Positions 56,901-64,000 of a stretch of DNA of 64,000 nucleotides are shown here, piece after piece. The position numbers and the translations under genes were made by a program. Position 1 is the stretch's first letter. Every line of letters begins with the position of its first letter. The DNA is taken from contig JAPQWV010000050.1 in assembly GCA_027422505.1 (NCBI GenBank), positions 1,426,001-1,490,000 on the forward strand, written 5' to 3'. This DNA comes from Craterostigma plantagineum (lineage: Eukaryota > Streptophyta > Magnoliopsida > Lamiales > Linderniaceae). The notes beneath the pieces were generated by a model. The model was not told where the DNA came from and searched no databases. It saw nothing but the letters and a program-made list of their open reading frames with translations.

Positions 56901-58544
56901 TTTTATAGAGTTGGCTCTAATATGCAGTCCATGGAGTTAAATGAAGGTTCTACACGATACTCTTTTTTGGTTAATTGTTGTGTTCGAAACATCTTTGATA
57001 CTGCATCGTCGATTTTCTCCTGCATCTTTATATTATTATCCTTGTCCATAACATCCTCATTAGGCCCGCCTTCAATCTCCTGACGTTGTTATTCTTTACC
57101 AGCTTTTGGGTCCTCTGGCAATGGACGTCACTTTATTTGGAACAACTCTCATCGTCCACAAGTTCAACCGATGCTTTGGCCTGGCTCGCCATCGTTCATG
57201 AACGGAGTCAACTCTGGTCGCCCACAACAGTTTTCAGTTCCTCGAGCCCCCCTCATATGATGAACGGACTCATTCATTCAAATAATCACAACATGGGTTC
57301 AGCGCCGTCAGTTAACCATTCCATATGGGAAAGGCATCGTTCTTACACCGTTGAGCCATCTGATGCTGCTGTGTTTCATCCGGGATCGCTCGGGAATATG
57401 AGAATGTCTGGAAACTCACCACATCCACTAGAGTTTGTTCATCCCAACATGTTCCCTCAAGGCGGTGGTAATGGCATGGATGTTCCAATCGCTGCCAACA
57501 ACAAAGGCATGGGATTATTACATCCTCAGAATCATAGGGGCGTGATTTTTCCTGCAAGAGGCCAAGTTATTCCTATGATGGGTTCGTTCGATTCTCTGAA
57601 CGAACGTTCTAGAAGCCGCAGGAATGATAGTGGTTCGAATATGACGGACAGCAAGAAGCAGTTTGAGCTGGACATTGAACGGATCTTGCTTGGAGAGGAT
57701 AAGCGGACTACTCTCATGCTGAAGAATATTCCTAACAAGTACGTTTTTCATGCATTACCAATTACCATCCTTGAATCTGCCGCTAATTGTTGTGTGCATG
57801 CCAATGAATCCAAGTTGATTGCTTTTGTCGATTTTGATGATCTATTCATGTTTAAGTTGTATAGTTATGTATGAAGCTGAGGTTTTCTCAAAACCGCTGC
57901 CTTTTTTCTCCTTAAGCACATTGTTCAGCGATTGAGTATTGTGGTTGATTTTTAGGTACACCTCGAAGATGCTTTTGGCTGCCATTGATGAACGTCACAA
58001 GGGGACTTATGATTTCATCTACTTGCCTATTGATTTTAAGGTAAACTCCTTGGGCTTTTGGAATTATTTTTTTTTCTTTCTTTCTTTCTTTATATTTACT
58101 TGCTGATATAATTTTCGGAGGATCGCATTCATAGAGCAAGTAGATGTTAACTTAACTCATTATCTCAATTTTCTATTGCCAGAATAAATGCAACGTTGGC
58201 TATGCGTTTATAAACATGACTGATCCTTCCCTCATAGTACCTTTTTACGAGGTATGAACTGCGTTAGATCTTTCCCCACGTCTTTAAACGTTAAGAGTTC
58301 TACCGACGAAGCAAAGGACACAAATCGTTTCTCAACTTTTTGCAGACATTCAACGGAAAGAAATGGGAGAAGTTCAACAGCGAAAAGGTGGCGTCTTTGG
58401 CATATGCAAGAATTCAGGGAAAAGCTGCCCTTATTGCACATTTCCAGAATTCAAGCTTGATGAATGAAGATCGTCGATGCCGTCCTATACTCTTCCACAC
58501 TGATGGTCCAAATGCAGGAGATCAGGTAAATTCCTATTTCGATG

Positions 58545-58611
<67 letters not shown>

Positions 58612-58803
58612 AGAGGAAAAGTCATAATTTTCTTGCCTTGGCAATGGCAGGTTCCCTTTCCAGTGGGTAATAACATTCGATCAAGACCTGCTAAAATTCG
58701 AGCAAACACGTGTGACGAAAACAGTCTAGAGTTACCGAGAAATGTGGAGGATTTTTCCAATGGAGAATTATCATGTGGATTGGGCAAAGAATTCTTGGAT
58801 TGA
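53919..58803 (+). CDS. Mei2-like RNA-binding protein with three RRMs
   Basis: Deduced exons: 53919-53996, 54105-54150, 54694-55008, 55103-55518, 55600-55758, 55861-55959, 56040-56188, 56362-56459, 56572-56946, 57103-57738, 57956-58040, 58183-58251, 58346-58525, 58651-58803. About 952 residues if the break below is ignored. RRM1 (about 265-340; TLIVRNINSNIEDGELRPLF, RGFVMISYFDIRA), RRM2 (about 347-420; TLVIYNLDPTVSNEELCKIF) and the Mei2-type RRM3 (about 780-880; [41 protein letters not shown]). N-terminal blocks EIEAQTIGNLLPDDDDL and the C-terminal RCRPILFHTDGPNAGDQ are typical of plant AML proteins, which bind RNA and act in meiosis and vegetative development. In exon 10 a C6 run at 57247-57252 sits where seven C would keep the frame; only exon-phase bookkeeping with one extra base fits the downstream exons. 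A 24-bp upstream alternative acceptor exists for exon 8. Confidence 0.92.
58546..58610. repeat. Compound (AT)n(AG)n microsatellite in the last Mei2-like intron
   Basis: About 15 TA units followed directly by about 14 GA units, within the intron between 58525 and 58651. Confidence 0.95.
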
Positions 58804-60717
58804 CTGACCATTCTGTGAGCACGCTAACCGTCTAAGAATCGAACATGGTTTTTTTTTCTTTTTCTGAATCTTACTGGTGTAATATTAAGGGCATTGGGCA
58901 AGGCAGAGGAGCACAGAGGATTTTGACAGCGTTTTTTCTGACCATTGGAGTATTGTTATCAGTATGTGAAGAAGCTTAGCAATTTTGACTTGTGTTATTG
59001 TATAGAGCAAGCTTGTGAGCGACGGCTGTGTCTTGTTTTATGGATATATTTTTTGCTCTTTTCTCAATTGCAGTTTTCCCCTCTCTTTGTCGGAGAATTT
59101 TGGACTGTGACTTGTGAATTTTATGAACATTTTCTTTTGACTTTGGATGTCTGACTTTAATTTATGGAGATTTACTTAAACTTTATGATCCTTATTTCAT
59201 TTGACTGGTTTTATTTTGTTATTCAAGCTTATATATAGATCATTTCCTCTGTTTGTACGCAAAAAAAATCTCTTTATCTCTCAGCTTTTATTAACTGAAG
59301 ATGTTATGCAATTTAATTCTTGTGATTAACAAGACTATAAAATATTTTTGTTTGGGTTCTTGTTGATGATTGTTTTTTCTTATTATTAATGCATATGTAA
59401 TCGAATGGCCCCAGTCTTGTTTGATATTGATGATACATTACCTTCAAAACTTATTCGTAAATTGGTAAAACAAAATAGTATATAAGAGCATCTCCAACCG
59501 TGCTGTAAATTTCATAATATATATGAAAATTATTCCAATAAAACCTTAAAAAAAACAACTCAAAATGGATTATATGGTTTCTCTCTCCTCAATATAACGG
59601 AAAGATGCGTTTGTACAAAAAATATGCGTTTGTTATTTGGGGCAACCTCAATTAAATCCCCATTTCCAAACTTTTTATCAACTAACTCCCCATTTCAATT
59701 TACTTATTATCAAACTCCCTAAATCAAAACATCCTTACACATCACTACCACCCGAAATGACGATTTTAGCCCTCAATTATTATTTCTTAAATCATTTCTT
59801 CCCCAAATCAACACCCACGTAGCTTTTAATTTCAGACCTCATCTCCCAACTAGAAAGCTCCCGCCGGCGACGGAAAAGCCTCTGCCCGCACCGGAAAGCT
59901 CCGAGGTTGCCTAATTCATCGTGGGTTTCTCGGTCCAAGTAAGCTGAGGTAGGTTTTGTTTTTTTTTTTCATTGTGGGTTATCCTTCGAGCTTCTTGACC
60001 TCGAGCGAACGAAATTGAGTTACCCCTGATGAGGTGTACAATGAATGTTTGTAGCAGTAGCATGGACATAAATTGGGTATCGGGTTGTGGGTGTCGCGAT
60101 TTGGTGTCGAGCCGTGGTGTTGCGATTGGGCGTCGAGGTGTCAAAAGATGAGTTCTTCTCCTATTTTCTACTGTTAGCATACTGTGGGTGTCAAGAGAGG
60201 TTAGTATTTACTTAAGATTTGGCTAATTTATCTGTTAAAGCAATTTATTATATGCAGTACCAAAGTATATTGAATTACAGTACCCGCATTTCTTTTATGA
60301 AGTACCTTTTGAATGTTTCTAGCAGTATCATATGGTAATCATTTCTTATTTTTACTTTTAACAGGTAAGATAATACGAAGATATGTTGTCTACGAATGTC
60401 TTTGGTGGGCTCACATTGTTTGCATGTGCGGAATATAGGAAGAGCACATATTTATTGTTTGACCAATGAAAGGATAGGTTAGGGAGCATTCTTTTTGTTG
60501 GTATGTTGTCGATATGTTATCACACATTCTTACGACGATATGTTTTTGATATGATGTTGGTGAATAAATGACATTAATATTGTTAATATGTTCGATATTA
60601 ACATTGTTGGTGGATGAATCATATTAAAAGTGTAGATATATTGATATCAATACTATTGTTGGATGAATAATATTAATACTGATGTTGTATTATTGATGGT
60701 GTTCCAATAAAATTGTT
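58804..60717. other. 3' flank of the Mei2-like gene and intergenic DNA
   Basis: The 3' untranslated region probably extends past 59000. A Tourist-like terminus (AGAGCATCTCCAACCG) stands alone at about 59486. The stretch 60240-60320 has AGTACC motifs like those of the following satellite. No further gene seen. Confidence 0.5.
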
Positions 60718-63700
60718 TGCTGGAAGTTCTAATGCCTTATTTGCACAATAACCTACGTGTTTTCGATAATTAAAAACGTGGTACGCAAAAGATACTACAA
60801 GTAATCTACCCACGGTACTACATTATCATAAGCTATGGTACTATAAACATCTATATATGGTACTACAAACATCTGCATATTGATACTACAAATTGGGCCA
60901 GGAATTTCGATTGTTAGAAACGTGGTATGAAAAAGATACTACAAGTAACATACATATGGTACTACACTATCGTAGGGTATGGTACTATTGACATCTATAT
61001 ATTGGAACTACAAACTTATGTATATTGGTACTACAAATTTGGCCAGGAATTTCGATTTTGCTAGAAACGTGGTACGAAAAAGATACTTCAAGTATCATAT
61101 GTATGGTACTACACTATGATCGGGTATGGTACTACGGACATCTACATAACTACAAACATATGTATATTGGTACTACAAATTTCGGTAGGAATTTCAATTG
61201 CTACAAACGTGGTACGAAAAAGATATCACAAGTAACATACGTATGGTACTACACTATGGTAGGTTATGATACTACGATTGGAACTACTAACATATTTATA
61301 TTGGTACTACAAAATTGGGTAGAAATTTTGATTGCTAGAAACGTGGTACGAAAAAAGATACAACAAGTAACATACGTATGGTACTACACTATGGTAGGGT
61401 ACGGAACCACGAACATCTATATATTGGAACGACAAACATATGTATATTGGTACTACAAATTTGGATAGGAATTTCGATTGCTAGAAACGTGGTACGAAAA
61501 AGATACTACAAGCAACATACGTGTGGTACTACATTATCGTAGGGTATTGTACATCGAACATATATATATTGGAACTACAAACTTACGTATATTGGTACTA
61601 CAAATTTGGCTAGGAATTTGGATTGCTAGAAACGTGGAACGGAAAAGATACTACAAGTAACCTACTCATGGTACTACACTAGCTTATGCTGTGGTACCGC
61701 AAAAATCTATATATTAGAACTACACATATATGTATATTGGTACTACAAATTTGGAGTAGGAATTTCGATTGTTAGAAACGTGGTACGAAAAAGATACTAC
61801 AAGTAACATACGTATGGTACAACACTATGGTAGGGTATGGTACTGCGAACATCTATATATTGAAACTACAAACATATATATATTGGTACTTCAAATTTGG
61901 GTAGGGTTTTCGAATGCTAGAAACGTGGTACGGAAAAGATACTACAAGTAACCTACTCGTGGTACGACACTAGCTTATGTTATGGTACCGCAAACATCTA
62001 TATATTGGAACTACAAATATATGTATATTGGTACTACAAATTTGGGGTAGGAATTTGATTGTTAGAAACGTGGTACGAAAAAGATACTACAAGTAACATA
62101 CGTATGGTACTACGCTATGGTAGGTGTGGTACTACGAACATCTATATATTGGAACAACAAACATATGTATATTGGTACTACAAATTTGGAGTAGGAATTT
62201 CGATTGTAGAAAAGTGGTACGAAAAAGATACTACAAGTAACATACGTATGGTACTACGCTATGGTGGGGTATGCTACCACGAACATCTATATATTGGAAC
62301 TACAAACATATGTATATTGGTACTACAAATTTGGGTAGGAATTTTTCGAAGCCGTCCGAGTTATTTTTGGTCATTGATTATGTTACCATAGTTATAAATA
62401 CTTTACTGATGATCTGGTATCAATATTGGTGGTTAATATTTAGAATTAGGTATTATTACGTTGAAACCCCAACTTTCGTTCTACGTATGATGATACTAGT
62501 AAGGACATCTTACTGCATAGTCATGATTTTTCATCGATTGAAAGTTAGTGTCTATATTTCGTGTTACCGTGTGTTTAAGTTTATTATGTACCGTAATTTG
62601 GAAGTTCACATGCCTTATTTGCACAATAATCTACACGTTTTCGATAATTAAAAATGTGGTACGAAAAAGATACTACAAGTAACCTACTCGTGGTACTACT
62701 CTAGCTAATGTTATGGTACCGCAAACATCTATATATAGGAACTACAAATATATGTATAATTGGTACTACAAATTTGGGGTAGGAATTTTGATTGTTAGAA
62801 ACGTGGTACGAAAAAGATACTACAAGTAACATACGTATGGTACTACGCTATGGTGGGGTATGGTACCACGGACATCTATATATTGGAACAACAAACATAT
62901 GTATATTGGTACTACATATTTGGGTAGGAATTTTTCGACGCCGTTCGAGTTATTTTTGGTCCTTGATTATGTTACCATAGTTATAAATACTTTACTGATG
63001 ATGTGGTATCAATATTGGTGGTTAATATTTAGAATTAGGTATTATTACGTTGAAACCCCAACTTTCGTTCTACGTATTATGATATTAGTAAGGACATCTT
63101 ACTGCAAAGTCATCATTTTTCATCGATTGAAAGTTAGTGTTTGTATTTCATGATACTAGTTATGATTTTATTATGTACCGTAATTTGAAAGTTCACATGC
63201 CTTATTTGCACAATAATCTACACGTTTTCGATAATTAAAAACGTGGTACGAAAAAGATACTACAAGCAACCTACTCGTGATACTACTCTAGCTTATCTTA
63301 TGGTACCGCAAACATCTATATATTGGAACTACAAATATATGAATATTGGTACTACAAATTTGGAGTAGGAATTTCGATTGTTAGAAACGTGGTACGAAAA
63401 AGATACTACAAGCAACATATGTATGATACTACACTATGGTAGGGTATGGTACTGCGAACATCTATATATTGGAACTACAAACATATGTATATTGGTACTT
63501 CAAATTTGGGTAGGGTTTTCGATTGCTAGAAACGTGGTACGAAAAAGATACTACAAGTAATCTACCCGTGGTACTACACTAGCTTATGTTATGGTACTGC
63601 AAACATCTATATATTGGGACTATAAATATATGTATATTGGTACTACAAATTTGGGGTATGAATTTCGATTGTTAGAAACGTGGTACGAAAAAGATACTAC

Positions 63701-63862
63701 AAGTAACATACGTGTGATACTACGCTATGATAGGGTATGGTACTACGAACATCTATATATTGGAACTACAAACATATGTATATTGGTACTTTAAATTTGC
63801 GTTGGGTTTTCGATTGCTAGAAACGTGGTACGGAAAAGATACTACAAGTAACCTACTAGTAG
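60718..63862. repeat. Tandem satellite, 145-bp monomer
   Basis: The marker GATACTACAAG recurs at about 60791, 60936, 61082, 61222, 61358, 61502, 61647, 61793, 61938, 62083, 62227, 62669, 62816, 63256, 63402, 63547, 63693 and 63838: a spacing of 144-147 bp for most steps. Each unit carries GAAACGTGGTACGAAAAAGA and four or five GGTAC or GGAAC motifs about 24 or 36 bp apart. Two long steps (about 440 bp) contain a shared 300-bp insert, giving a local 587-589 bp higher-order unit. Short frames inside (repeated METWYEKDTT..) are by-products of the repeat. Confidence 0.95.
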
Positions 63863-64000
63863 GGGTGTTCGCAATTCGGTAAACCGAACCGAAATACCGA
63901 ATTACCGAAAATTCGGTACAAAACCGAACCGAACCGAAAAATTCGGTTCGGTATTCGGTTTGCTAAAAATAAAAATTCGGTAATTCGGTTCGGTACATGT
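63863..64000. repeat. CCGAA/TTCGG-rich repeat, cut by the window end
   Basis: Starts AGGGGTGTTCGC, then alternating AACCGAACCGAA and ATTCGGTTCGGT blocks that can pair with each other. This is a well-dispersed plant repeat whose TAGGGGTG-like start resembles a hAT terminus. The other end lies outside the window. Confidence 0.7.

Noticed and set aside
57086..57250. Reading exon 10 of the Mei2-like gene from its start in the downstream frame
   Set aside because: That frame avoids the frameshift but loses conserved residues before the C6 run and does not match exon 9 phase.
61025..63794. Short open frames in the satellite (MVLQIW.., METWYEKD..)
   Set aside because: They repeat with the satellite period and have no conserved domain; the frame is a by-product of the monomer.
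60791..63838. Regular repeats as a possible CRISPR array
   Set aside because: Whole 145-bp units are alike, with no unique spacers between short repeats, and the context is a plant nuclear genome.

Overview
The window is nuclear DNA of a flowering plant. It shows spliced genes with GT-AG introns, Ty1/copia LTR retrotransposons primed by initiator-tRNA-Met, Tourist- and Stowaway-like MITEs, a CC-NB-LRR resistance gene of the potato-R1 type, and plant-specific families (bimodular GTP cyclohydrolase I, Mei2-like RNA-binding protein). A eudicot, probably an asterid, fits the R1-type NLR and the general gene style. That placement is inference.

Layout. 1-2.5 kb: gene relics and MITE remains. 2.5-19.4 kb: a mosaic built from two copies (A at 2.5-6.06 kb, B at 6.5-19.4 kb) of a chimeric segment. 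Each joins a piece of an ERD2-like (KDEL-receptor family) gene to a truncated copia element (LTR, primer site, partial gag), all on the minus strand. Copy B is split by two young, nearly complete copia elements: a Tnt1-like one at 7180-12510 and a second family at 12607-17717. 20.1-22.7 kb: an NLR on the minus strand with a damaged N-terminal coding part. 25.0-26.7 kb: the intact six-exon ERD2-like gene that supplied the duplicated exons. 26.8-31.7 kb: a gene-poor stretch with several foldback elements and MITEs. 31.8-38.0 kb: a GTP cyclohydrolase I locus whose first intron holds an apparently intact copia element (31955-37081) and whose reading frame is broken by a large internal deletion.

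39.9-43.8 kb: a four-exon gene for a lysine-rich nuclear-type protein on the minus strand. 44.0-44.4 kb: a foldback element. 45.75-47.1 kb: a seven-exon P-loop ATPase gene with one GC-AG intron. 47.2-52.4 kb: AT-rich spacer with microsatellites and a 547-bp Tourist-like MITE. 53.9-58.8 kb: a 14-exon Mei2-like gene with three RRMs and one apparent homopolymer frameshift. 60.7-63.86 kb: a satellite of 145-bp units with local higher-order structure. The window ends in a CCGAA/TTCGG-rich repeat.

The host genes do not form a pathway; each acts alone (secretory pathway, immunity, folate synthesis, RNA binding, DNA repair). What ties the first 38 kb together is transposon activity: LTR-flanked gene fragments, nested insertions with perfect 5-bp target duplications, and a folate gene that has been split and internally deleted. 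Exon boundaries were deduced by eye from reading frame, GT/AG sites and family conservation; no transcript data were available.
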